Shown in pieces: positions 8,706 to 16,432 of a stretch of 34,948 nucleotides of DNA; positions within the stretch are counted from its first letter, which is position 1, and the number at the start of each line of letters is the position of its first letter. This DNA is from Vibrio owensii CAIM 1854 = LMG 25443 (GTDB lineage: Bacteria > Pseudomonadota > Gammaproteobacteria > Enterobacterales > Vibrionaceae), in the NCBI RefSeq assembly GCF_000817815.1, contig NZ_JPRD01000058.1:1-34948 (forward strand), given 5' to 3'. The translations under genes were made by a program, and so were the position numbers. The notes under the pieces were generated by a model that was given only the letters and a program-made list of their open reading frames with translations, was not told where the DNA came from and did no database searches.

Positions 8706-8825
8706 TTACCAACAATGTAAAATGAAAAATAAACTGGCTTGGCTCATTCTGAGCGAAGCGGTGGGCGATTATACATTAACCACTTTTCGCCGCAAGTCGT
8801 CTGTTTTACGCAAACGTTTGAGCAT

Positions 8826-8856
8826 AAAAAAGGGTGTTTCATGTGAAACACCCTTT
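8826..8856 (-). terminator. Terminator of the recQ-DUF3630 operon, with a parS-like stem
   Basis: GGGTGTTTC and GAAACACCC form a 9-bp stem with an ATGT loop, followed on the minus strand by TTTTTT. The stem contains TGTTTCATGTGAAACA (8835-8850), which differs from the parS consensus at one central base. Termination is the well-supported role, and the parS resemblance may be coincidental. Confidence 0.8.
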
Positions 8857-8873
8857 CGAGAAAAATTCTATTT

Positions 8874-9179
8874 TTAGAAGCCGCGCTGGAACAATCCTGC
8901 AAGATAATCCAACTCTTCCCTGCTCTCTTCAATCGCTAACGCTTCAAACCAAATCGCTTCGCTGTAATGCTCTGCTTTCATAAACAGTCGGCAACCTTCA
9001 AAGTCAATCAGCCAAGAGTGAATGTCCGCATCCCATTGCTTTTCCACCACAGTAGCAGAAAGAAGCCCTACTAAACGCTCACCTAAGGCAGGAAAGCTAT
9101 CAAGGTCAAAGCTCGGCGCAGTAATGATTAAGCGCCCTTCTTGTGCCATGTAGTCCGCTAAGCCAAATTCCTTTTGCAT
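8874..9179 (-). CDS. Small DUF3630-family protein downstream of recQ
   Basis: This 101-residue acidic protein has no signal peptide or membrane segment. It matches my recollection of the DUF3630 family of small gammaproteobacterial proteins encoded next to recQ in vibrios. Its biochemical role is unknown. The ATG at 9179 has an AAGGAACC ribosome site that overlaps the recQ stop codon, and the genes are nine bases apart, so translation is probably coupled to recQ. A terminator follows. This tight linkage suggests a function connected to RecQ-type DNA repair, but that is only an inference from position. The W-rich middle (WDADIHSWLIDFEG, residues 49-62) is the most distinctive visible part. Confidence 0.75.
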   Translation of the reverse strand: MQKEFGLADYMAQEGRLIITAPSFDLDSFPALGERLVGLLSATVVEKQWDADIHSWLIDFEGCRLFMKAEHYSEAIWFEALAIEESREELDYLAGLFQRGF

Positions 9180-9188
9180 CTTGGTTCC

Positions 9189-11024
9189 TTATCCGTGGTG
9201 AGTAATGTGTTCTTGAATCAAATCAAGGAATGGATCGGCGTACTTCTCTAGTTTGCGCTGACCAACACCGCTGACTGCCAGCATTTCGCCGTAAGACGTT
9301 GGCAGAATTTCAGCCATATCAATCAAAGTCGCGTCACTGAAGACCACGTATGGTGGCAAACCATCTTCATCAGCAATCGACTTACGCAGCTTGCGTAACT
9401 TAGCAAACAGCTTTTTGTCGTAGTTCTTGCTGGTCAGTTTATCTGACTTCGCCGCACGTGCTGCGGTGTCTAAACGCGGAACCGCTAACTCTAGAGTCAC
9501 ATCGCCACGTAGCAGCGGACGCGCTTCTTCGGTAAGTTGCAGCGTTGAGTTGCGCGTAATATTTTGGAACAGCAGCCCTTTGTGGATTAACTGACGGAAG
9601 ATACTCACCCAGTAATCATGGCTGTGATCGCGCCCTATCGCGTAGGTAGAAATCTTATCGTGCCCGTTTTCACGTACACGAATATTTTGCATGCCACGTA
9701 GTACTTCCACTACGTAGCCCATACCAAAGCTCTGATTAACACGGTACACACAAGACAACGCCTTACGCGCTTCTTCCGTGGCATCAAAGTGTTTCGGTGG
9801 ATCTAAGCAAATATCGCAGTTGCCACATGGCTTCTCTCGATACTCACCAAAGTAATTCAATAGCACCTGACGACGACAAGTTTGCGCCTCAGCAAAGGCA
9901 CTCATCGCATTCAGTTTATGGGTTTCCACCTGCTTCTGCGGACCATCGTCTTTCTCATCTAACATACGACGCAGCCAACTGATGTCCGCTGGGTCATACA
10001 ACATCATGGCTTCCGCAGGTAAACCATCACGCCCTACACGACCGGTTTCCTGATAGTAGGATTCAATGTTACGCGGGATATCAAAGTGAACCACAAACCG
10101 CACGTTTGGTTTGTTGATGCCCATACCGAATGCCACAGTCGCCACTACGATTTGGATGTCATCCCGTTGGAAAGCTTCTTGAACGTAAGCGCGCTCATCG
10201 GCGTCCATACCTGCGTGATAACCAGCAGCACGAATGTGGTTGTTGCACAGCTTCTCGGTCACCATCTCAACTTTCTTACGGCTACCACAATAGATGATGC
10301 CGCAATTACCCTTTTGGGTTTCAAGATAACGAACGATTTGCGAAACCGGCTTGTGCTTCTCAACTAAGTTGTAGCGAATGTTAGGACGGTCGAAGCTGCC
10401 TAGATAAACCTCTGGATTATTCAGTTGCAGACGCTCAAGAATATCTCGACGCGTTGCGTCATCCGCCGTCGCTGTCAGTGCCATAAATGGCACATGGGAA
10501 AACTGCTGCTTGAGTTGACCAAGCGCGGCGTATTCGGGACGGAAGTCGTGTCCCCATTGGGAAATACAGTGCGCTTCATCAACGGCAATCATCGATAGCG
10601 GCAGATTTTCCAAGCGCTCAATGAAGTCACGCATCAATACGCGTTCTGGCGAGACGTACACCAACTTAAGATGCCCAGTGTGCATGCGGTTATACACGCT
10701 GAGCAGCTCTTCACGAGGCATGGTCGAGTTAATGCACTCAGCCGCTACACCGTTGGCTTTAAGCTGGTCCACTTGGTCCTTCATCAGCGAGATAAGCGGA
10801 GAGATCACCAAAGTAATGCCAGAGCGAACCAAAGCAGGAATTTGATAACACAGCGACTTACCGCCACCAGTAGGCAGGATAACTAAGCTGTCGCGACCTT
10901 CTACCGCGGCGTCAATCACCAACTGCTGACCATCACGGAACTCTTGGTAACCAAACACATCCTCCAACACACGTTGAGGCGTTACAGGCGAGTCTGATTG
11001 TTCGGCTAACAAGGTAGAGGTCAT
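9189..11024 (-). CDS. recQ: ATP-dependent DNA helicase RecQ
   Basis: RecQ is a 3'-5' DNA helicase of the RecF recombination pathway. The 611-residue product has every expected part: Walker A TGGGKS (52-57), DEAH (149-152) followed by the aromatic-rich loop CISQWGHDFRPEY, zinc-binding Cys383/400/403/406 in the RQC domain, and a C-terminal HRDC domain from about residue 530. Motif VI reads ETGRVGRDG, where the family usually has ETGRAGRDG. The open frame extends 54 codons upstream, but the ATG at 11024 gives the family length. The upstream segment reads like intergenic DNA in the divergent recQ-rarD gap. It forms an operon with the small DUF3630 gene. Confidence 0.96.
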   Translation of the reverse strand: MTSTLLAEQSDSPVTPQRVLEDVFGYQEFRDGQQLVIDAAVEGRDSLVILPTGGGKSLCYQIPALVRSGITLVISPLISLMKDQVDQLKANGVAAECINSTMPREELLSVYNRMHTGHLKLVYVSPERVLMRDFIERLENLPLSMIAVDEAHCISQWGHDFRPEYAALGQLKQQFSHVPFMALTATADDATRRDILERLQLNNPEVYLGSFDRPNIRYNLVEKHKPVSQIVRYLETQKGNCGIIYCGSRKKVEMVTEKLCNNHIRAAGYHAGMDADERAYVQEAFQRDDIQIVVATVAFGMGINKPNVRFVVHFDIPRNIESYYQETGRVGRDGLPAEAMMLYDPADISWLRRMLDEKDDGPQKQVETHKLNAMSAFAEAQTCRRQVLLNYFGEYREKPCGNCDICLDPPKHFDATEEARKALSCVYRVNQSFGMGYVVEVLRGMQNIRVRENGHDKISTYAIGRDHSHDYWVSIFRQLIHKGLLFQNITRNSTLQLTEEARPLLRGDVTLELAVPRLDTAARAAKSDKLTSKNYDKKLFAKLRKLRKSIADEDGLPPYVVFSDATLIDMAEILPTSYGEMLAVSGVGQRKLEKYADPFLDLIQEHITHHG

Positions 11025-11200
11025 GAAAAATCTCAGATTGGGTCTTAAAAAGAGGTGCTTATGCATGCCACTAGCACGCAAAGTGAGGGCACATTGTAAT
11101 GGGGTTTCATGGTGAATAAAACCGCAAATTGTTAGGTGATTCAGCTCACGACTCGTATACTGATTTTCTGCTCTATAAAAACTCAATTAGGTGACATCCC

Positions 11201-12115
11201 ATGACACCAGAAGAACAACAACGCTCACGGCAAGGCGTCTTGCTTGCTATTGGCGCGTACACCATGTGGGGCATCGCACCCATTTACTTCAAATCGATTG
11301 CTGAAGTCTCGCCACTAGAGATCTTAAGCCACCGAGTGATTTGGTCTTTCTTTTTGCTAGCCGCACTCCTCCATTTTGGTCGCCATTGGCGCTCGGTTCG
11401 CGACATCATTAAAAACAAAACCAAGATGATGTTTCTGGTTTCTACTGCCATTTTGGTCGGTGCAAACTGGTTGATCTTCATTTGGGCGGTGAACTCGAAT
11501 CACATGCTCGATGCCAGCTTAGGTTATTACATTAACCCACTGATCAACGTCTTACTTGGGATGGTCTTCCTTGGCGAGCGTCTACGTAAGCTTCAGTGGT
11601 TCGCGGTTGTCCTTGCTGCTTGTGGCGTATTAGTTCAGCTGATCGTCTTTGGCTCGGTGCCTGTGGTCGCTATAGCGCTGGCAATGAGTTTCGGCTTTTA
11701 TGGCTTGCTGCGTAAGAAAGTCAGTGTGGAAGCACAAACCGGACTATTCATTGAAACCTTGGTGATGTTACCTGCTGCAACAATTTACTTGCTGTTTATT
11801 GCGAGTTCACCGACGTCCAACATGCTAGATAACCCAATGCAGCTGAATACCTTGTTGATTGCTGCAGGCGTGATCACGACCCTGCCGCTACTGTGTTTTA
11901 CTGGCGCAGCAACCCGTCTAAAGCTATCGACGTTGGGCTTCTTCCAATACATTGGTCCGAGTTTGATGTTCTTGCTTGCGGTGCTGATCTACGGCGAACC
12001 GTTCACTAGCGATAAAGCCATCACCTTCGCCTTTATTTGGGGTGCTTTGGTGGTGTTTAGCTTTGATGGCCTGCGTAATAACCGCAAGTCACGCAAAGCG
12101 GCTCGTACTGCCTGA
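11201..12115 (+). CDS. rarD: RarD family EamA-type permease
   Basis: This 304-residue inner-membrane protein has about ten hydrophobic helices in two EamA (DMT superfamily) repeats. The start RQGVLLAIGAYTMWGIAPIYFK and the segment SHRVIWSFFLL are typical of RarD, named for chloramphenicol sensitivity in older literature. The transported substrate is not established. The ATG at 11201 is preceded by AGGTGA eight bases away. It is divergent from recQ, with 176 bases between them, and ends at a strong terminator directly in front of the AraC-type gene. Confidence 0.88.
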   Translation: MTPEEQQRSRQGVLLAIGAYTMWGIAPIYFKSIAEVSPLEILSHRVIWSFFLLAALLHFGRHWRSVRDIIKNKTKMMFLVSTAILVGANWLIFIWAVNSNHMLDASLGYYINPLINVLLGMVFLGERLRKLQWFAVVLAACGVLVQLIVFGSVPVVAIALAMSFGFYGLLRKKVSVEAQTGLFIETLVMLPAATIYLLFIASSPTSNMLDNPMQLNTLLIAAGVITTLPLLCFTGAATRLKLSTLGFFQYIGPSLMFLLAVLIYGEPFTSDKAITFAFIWGALVVFSFDGLRNNRKSRKAARTA

Positions 12116-12150
12116 TCGTTTTTTACAAGACATTTAAGAAATTGATGGAT

Positions 12151-12184
12151 AAGCTTGGTCATAATGTGACCAAGCTTTTTTTAT
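12151..12184 (+). terminator. Rho-independent terminator after rarD
   Basis: AAGCTTGGTCA and TGACCAAGCTT form an 11-bp stem with a short loop, then seven T. Its T run ends only about four bases before the start codon of the next gene. Confidence 0.9.
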
Positions 12185-12187
12185 TTA

Positions 12188-12985
12188 ATGGAACATATTC
12201 AGTACTACGCAACCGACCATGACAACTTGAGTCTGATAGAGGCGAAATACCAGAAATTTGCTTTTCAAAGGCATTACCACCTGGATTTTCATCTCGGTCT
12301 GATCACGCATGGTGCGCAGAAGTTCCAATACCAAGGTAACAGCCATCAAGTTGGTCACGGGCAAATTGTGATAATGCCGCCAGATGAGCTGCACGACGGG
12401 CAATCTAAGCTCGAAAGTGGCTATGAAGTGAATGTATTTGCGATCGAACCTCACCTATTGAGCGATCTGGCTGATCTTAAGCAAAACGGTCAAATAATAC
12501 ACTTCAACGAGCTGATCATCTCGGATCCACAGATATTTTCACAACTTAGTAACTTACACGGGCTACTTCGTCGTGAAAACCTCAGTCAACTCACCAAAGA
12601 TTGCCTTCCTTTTGAAGGGTTTAACCAGCTTTTTGATCGCTACGGATCGCTTGAGCGACAAAAAGTGGTGCCGTTAGGAAATCAATCACTTGGAACGTTA
12701 AAAGATTATCTAATGGCAAACCTTGACCAAGCAGTGCGTTTGGATTCACTTTCAGAGCTGTGCCAACTGAGCCCCACTCAGTTCCAGCGCCACTTTAAAG
12801 CGCAAACTGGCATGACGCCTTATGCATGGTTCGCACGCCTGCGCCTTGAACAAGGCATGAAGTTACTGCAATCAGGTCAATGTGGTACCGACGTCGCCCA
12901 TCAGATCGGTTTCTACGATCAAGCGCATTTCAGCAAAGCGTTTAAGCAGACCTACGGTGTTTCCCCTTCTCAAGTGACTCGTTAA
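12188..12985 (+). CDS. AraC-family transcriptional regulator
   Basis: This 265-residue cytoplasmic regulator has a cupin-like sensor half (residues 1-150) with the pattern HYHLDFHLGLITHGAQ and a PPDELHDG stretch. The AraC/XylS double helix-turn-helix follows at about 172-265, with helices SELCQLSPTQFQRHF and VAHQIGFYDQAHFSKAF. The ligand is unknown. Only one in-frame start is possible: a stop codon lies seven codons upstream, inside the preceding terminator. No Shine-Dalgarno sequence precedes this ATG because the terminator T run abuts it. Translation is therefore leaderless or weak. A LysE-type exporter follows after 91 bases on the same strand, a common pairing that suggests it controls export of an amino acid or related metabolite. 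Confidence 0.88.
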   Translation: MEHIQYYATDHDNLSLIEAKYQKFAFQRHYHLDFHLGLITHGAQKFQYQGNSHQVGHGQIVIMPPDELHDGQSKLESGYEVNVFAIEPHLLSDLADLKQNGQIIHFNELIISDPQIFSQLSNLHGLLRRENLSQLTKDCLPFEGFNQLFDRYGSLERQKVVPLGNQSLGTLKDYLMANLDQAVRLDSLSELCQLSPTQFQRHFKAQTGMTPYAWFARLRLEQGMKLLQSGQCGTDVAHQIGFYDQAHFSKAFKQTYGVSPSQVTR

Positions 12986-13076
12986 TTTCATTTACCGAGA
13001 AAGCTGTCAGTTTTTTACAAGCGCCACAGGTGACTTGCCACGACAATAGCCGCATTGGTTATATTTGAGATGTGTT

Positions 13077-13736
13077 ATGAATGAGTCCACCATATTGCTG
13101 ACGCTTGCCAGCATTCACTTTATTGCCCTAATGAGTCCAGGTCCCGACTTTGCGCTGGTCGTACAAAACGCGACGCGTCATGGTCGTCAAACTGGCTTGT
13201 ACATTGCGTTGGGATTGTCTGTCGGTATTTTGCTGCACTCTTTGTTCAGCCTGACAGGCGTAAGTTATATCGTCCACCAGCACCCTGTATTGTATTCGGT
13301 GGTGCAACTGCTCGGTGGTAGTTATCTGCTCTATTTAGGTATTGGTGCATTGCGCGCCGTGATCTCGATGATCAAAAACCCACAAGCGGATCAACCTAAG
13401 AAGCAAAACAACCTAGTGATCAGCAATAAGCGTCAGGCGTTTGCTAAAGGATTTGCGACCAACATTCTTAACCCGAAAGCCTTGGTGTTCTTTATCAGTT
13501 TGATGTCGAGCTTAGTCCCTGCTGGTATGTCGATCACTGGCAAAGGTATTGCTTTGATCATCCTGTTTGGCTTGTCGCTATTCTGGTTCTCTAGCCTTGC
13601 GTGGATGCTGTCAACACAGCGCTTACAAAGTAAATTGCAACAAGCAGGCATCTACATCGACGGTCTGTGTGGCGTGGTATTTACTCTCGTGGGCGGCAGT
13701 ATTTTGTACCAAACCATCAGCACTTTTATCGGATAA
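13077..13736 (+). CDS. LysE/RhtB-family amino acid exporter
   Basis: This 219-residue inner-membrane protein has about six hydrophobic segments. It has the family signature SPGPDFALVVQNATRHGRQTG near residue 20 and the conserved NILNPKALVFFISL around residue 130. Members export amino acids such as lysine, homoserine or threonine. The substrate here cannot be read from sequence. The ATG at 13077 was chosen over a TTG four codons upstream. The ribosome site (GAGATG) is weak. The AraC-type gene just upstream may regulate it. The downstream ggt gene releases amino acids from gamma-glutamyl peptides, but a functional link is speculative. Confidence 0.87.
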   Translation: MNESTILLTLASIHFIALMSPGPDFALVVQNATRHGRQTGLYIALGLSVGILLHSLFSLTGVSYIVHQHPVLYSVVQLLGGSYLLYLGIGALRAVISMIKNPQADQPKKQNNLVISNKRQAFAKGFATNILNPKALVFFISLMSSLVPAGMSITGKGIALIILFGLSLFWFSSLAWMLSTQRLQSKLQQAGIYIDGLCGVVFTLVGGSILYQTISTFIG

Positions 13737-13847
13737 AGTACTGATTTAAAAGCGTAGCACAATCGACATTTCTAAGATTGCTGACTCGACGTGACTCTTC
13801 ATGACTGCCAAGCTGAAAGCACAAAACTGGCAACATGGAGAGTCATC

Positions 13848-15614
13848 ATGCATTGGACGTTCAACCGACTCGTGACCACGGGTCTTTTTCTTACTTCCCC
13901 ACTCGTCTTATCTACCTCAGCCTTTGCTAACCAAGCAGCAGATGCGGTTGCGCCGGAGCACAGTACTGGCTTCGAGCAAAAGCAGTTGGTCAAAGCCAAA
14001 GATTATATGGTCACCGCAGCCAACCCACTTGCCACCCAAGCCGGGGCGGATGTTCTTGCTCAAGGCGGTAATGCTATTGATGCCATGGTTGCCGTACAAC
14101 TGATGCTGGGCTTGGTAGAACCGCAATCTTCAGGCATTGGTGGTGGCGCCTTCTTAGTGTATTGGGACAGTGAGAAACAAAAACTGACTACGTATGATGG
14201 ACGCGAAACCGCACCGCTCGCCGCGACGCCGAAACTCTTCCTAGATGAAAAAGGACAACCTCTGCAGTTTTACGATGCGGTTGTCGGTGGGCGTTCCGTC
14301 GCCACTCCTGGCACAGTGAAACTACTGTGGGACACGCACCAGAAATACGGCAAGTTAGAATGGAATAAAATCATCCAACCTGTAATTACCTTGGCTGAGC
14401 AAGGTTTCGAAGTCAGTCCTCGTCTCGCGAGTCTGATTGAGAAAGATGCCAAGCGCCTATCACGCTTCCCTGCGACTAAGGCTTACTTCTTCAATCCAGA
14501 TGGCTCACCAAAAACCGAAGGCACGTTGTTGAAAAACCCTGAATACGCACAAACTCTGACGGCAATTGCAGAGCGAGGGGCAAAAGCTTTCTATCAAGGC
14601 GATATCGCCACAGACATCATCAAGACCGTACAGAATGCACCGGGCAATCCTGGCGTATTGGCACAACCTGACTTTGATGCGTTCCAAATCAAGCAACGTG
14701 AACCGGTTTGTGCGGCTTACCAAAGCTATGACATCTGCGGTATGGGACCACCAAGCTCTGGCGCATTGACGGTTGGACAGATTCTCGCGATCACCGAGCA
14801 ATACGATCTTAAAGGTTGGGGAGCCGAAAGCGCGAAATCATGGCAAGTGATCGCCGACGCATCTCGCCTTGCGTTTGCGGATCGCGGTAAGTACATGGCT
14901 GACCAAGATTATGTGCCAATGCCAACCGAAGGCTTGCTTGATAAAGATTATCTCAAACAACGTGCTGAGCTTATTCAAGTCGGTAAAGCCTTGAGTAAGG
15001 TTGAAGCCGGCAATCCACCATGGTCACACGCGATGAACTTAAGCATGGACCAATCAATCGAGCTGCCTTCCACCAGCCATTTCAATATCGTCGATAAGCA
15101 AGGCAATGTGGTTTCAATGACAACAACCATTGAAAACGCATTTGGCTCACGCTTGATGGTGCGCGGCTTCTTGCTCAACAACGAACTGACCGACTTCTCC
15201 TTCCGCACGCATCAAAATGGTGTGCCAATCGCGAACCGCTTAGAACCGGGTAAACGCCCACGCTCATCCATGGCACCAACCATTATGATGAAGGATGACA
15301 AACCTTACATGGCAATTGGTTCACCGGGTGGCAGCCGCATCATTGGTTACGTCGCACAAGCCATTATCGCCCACACGCAATGGGATATGGACATCCAAAG
15401 CGCGATTAATCAACCACGATTACTGAACCGTTTTGGTACTTTAGATATTGAGCAAGGTACTGCTGCAGAAGGCTTGCAGCCTGAGTTGGAAAAGATGGGT
15501 TTTAAAACTGATGTTCGTGATTTGAACTCTGGACTGCATGCGATACGTATAACAAAAGACGGTCTTGAGGGCGCAGCCGATCCAAGGCGTGAAGGTGCCG
15601 CTATCGGGCAGTAA
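13848..15614 (+). CDS. ggt: Periplasmic gamma-glutamyltransferase
   Basis: Gamma-glutamyltransferase cleaves glutathione and other gamma-glutamyl compounds in the periplasm. The 588-residue precursor starts with a Sec signal peptide (about residues 1-28, ending TSAFA) and matures by self-cleavage into two subunits. The predicted nucleophile is Thr409 in PSTSHFNIVD, the first residue of the small subunit. Arg119 in DGRETAP matches the substrate-carboxylate arginine. The oxyanion loop GSPGGSRI is present. The open frame extends 19 codons upstream, but the ATG at 13848 has a GGAGAG ribosome site five bases away and begins the signal peptide. Length is close to E. coli Ggt. Confidence 0.94.
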   Translation: MHWTFNRLVTTGLFLTSPLVLSTSAFANQAADAVAPEHSTGFEQKQLVKAKDYMVTAANPLATQAGADVLAQGGNAIDAMVAVQLMLGLVEPQSSGIGGGAFLVYWDSEKQKLTTYDGRETAPLAATPKLFLDEKGQPLQFYDAVVGGRSVATPGTVKLLWDTHQKYGKLEWNKIIQPVITLAEQGFEVSPRLASLIEKDAKRLSRFPATKAYFFNPDGSPKTEGTLLKNPEYAQTLTAIAERGAKAFYQGDIATDIIKTVQNAPGNPGVLAQPDFDAFQIKQREPVCAAYQSYDICGMGPPSSGALTVGQILAITEQYDLKGWGAESAKSWQVIADASRLAFADRGKYMADQDYVPMPTEGLLDKDYLKQRAELIQVGKALSKVEAGNPPWSHAMNLSMDQSIELPSTSHFNIVDKQGNVVSMTTTIENAFGSRLMVRGFLLNNELTDFSFRTHQNGVPIANRLEPGKRPRSSMAPTIMMKDDKPYMAIGSPGGSRIIGYVAQAIIAHTQWDMDIQSAINQPRLLNRFGTLDIEQGTAAEGLQPELEKMGFKTDVRDLNSGLHAIRITKDGLEGAADPRREGAAIGQ

Positions 15615-15633
15615 GAGTCTTTCGCTCGACCCC

Positions 15634-15678
15634 TTGTGCGAGATCTCTCACAAAGGGTTGAGCAAACCTCTCTTTTTT
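15634..15678 (+). terminator. Possible terminator after ggt
   Basis: CCCCTTGTG and CACAAAGGG can pair with one mismatch around a loop that itself contains GAGATCTC. A run of six T follows about 14 bases later. The distance of the T run weakens the call. Confidence 0.35.
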
Positions 15679-15777
15679 AATGGTAAAACCGTACAACAAA
15701 GAACATAAGTCATTGAATTTAATATTTATGTATCTTTTTTGAACGCAAAGAGAGTGAAAAAATGTGAGATTAGCCCG

Positions 15778-15805
15778 TTGTTGGAAATCGTTAAACACGT
15801 AATAT
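15778..15805 (+). promoter_or_regulatory. Candidate sigma-70 promoter of the CsrB-like RNA
   Basis: TTGTTG (-35, 15778-15783) and TAATAT (-10, 15800-15805) are separated by 16 bases. They would start transcription near 15812, just before the first GGA motif. Each box matches four of six consensus bases. A TGTGAGA at 15763 could be a half-site for the GacA/VarA regulator, but no full palindrome is present. Confidence 0.4.
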
Positions 15806-15811
15806 TAAACC

Positions 15812-16230
15812 TGTCGGAAGGATGCTGACACGGAACAGGAAACACCACGGACTTGGTGAACTTCAGGAAGAAGAAACGGTTATTCAGGATGAATAGTCGG
15901 GCATGGATTGCAAAATTGGACATTGAACGGAATCAATAGTGACTAGGATGGTTGCTACTAAGGACGGGAGATGGACACCTCTGGACGAGGCAAGGATTTG
16001 AACATCAGGATGATGTCAGGGACACCGCTCAGGGAACAAGTGATGAGAGCTAACGAGGATGGTTAGCAGACCAGGATAAGGTCATTAAGGACACCGCTAG
16101 GAAGGCGACGTAAGGATTAAGCTGACGGATTCAGCAGACTATCATGGATTAGATGCATGGAGCACTCTTAGTAGCCGGATTGCTGCGAGTAAGACTATAA
16201 CCCCGATGGGCGCAAGCCCTCGGGGTTTTT
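15812..16230 (+). ncRNA. csrB: CsrB-family small RNA (CsrA-sequestering)
   Basis: This non-coding stretch of about 420 bases holds about 28 GGA trinucleotides, many as AGGATG, CAGGAT or AGGAC in short hairpin-like contexts. It ends in a strong GC-rich terminator. A segment near 16000 (GAACATCAGGATGATG) is the same as I recall from E. coli CsrB. The repeated GGA motifs are the binding sites of CsrA, which CsrB-type RNAs titrate to control carbon storage, motility and quorum-sensing output. Vibrios carry several such RNAs (CsrB/C/D or CsrB1-3), under the VarS/VarA system. Which paralogue this is cannot be decided. The 5' end is inferred from a weak promoter. No long open frame fits on the plus strand. 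Confidence 0.9.
16201..16230 (+). terminator. Intrinsic terminator of the CsrB-like RNA
   Basis: CCCCGAtGGGC and GCCCtCGGGG form a stem with one mismatch and a GCAA tetraloop, followed by TTTTT. Confidence 0.92.
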
Positions 16231-16382
16231 CTTTGCCTAAAATTTTCTCAGCAGCTCTGCTGAAAACAGACATTCACCAACAACACCTGACTTTCCCTTC
16301 AAACAGCATCGTTAAATCACGCTATCGCACTCCATTTATCATTCCATTTTTTACTGCATTAGTGACATACAAACAGCACAAA

Positions 16383-16408
16383 TAAAAAGAGCCGCCGAAG
16401 CAGCTCTT
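16383..16408 (-). terminator. Rho-independent terminator after uvrD
   Basis: On the minus strand AAGAGCTGC pairs with GCGGCTCTT (one wobble) around a TTCG tetraloop, followed by a T run. It lies 25 bases past the uvrD stop codon. Confidence 0.88.
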
Positions 16409-16432
16409 AAGTTGATTAGTTTTGGGGAAGCC

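Noticed and set aside
8744..8932. A 62-codon minus-strand frame between yhhQ and the DUF3630 gene.
   Set aside because: It spans the terminator hairpin and overlaps the end of the DUF3630 gene, with no coding features.
11025..11186. RecQ with 54 extra N-terminal residues.
   Set aside because: The extension crosses the divergent promoter region and has no resemblance to RecQ, while the ATG at 11024 gives 611 residues.
15601..15923. Two short minus-strand frames between ggt and the sRNA.
   Set aside because: They overlap the sRNA promoter and 5' part, have no ribosome sites and encode nothing recognisable.
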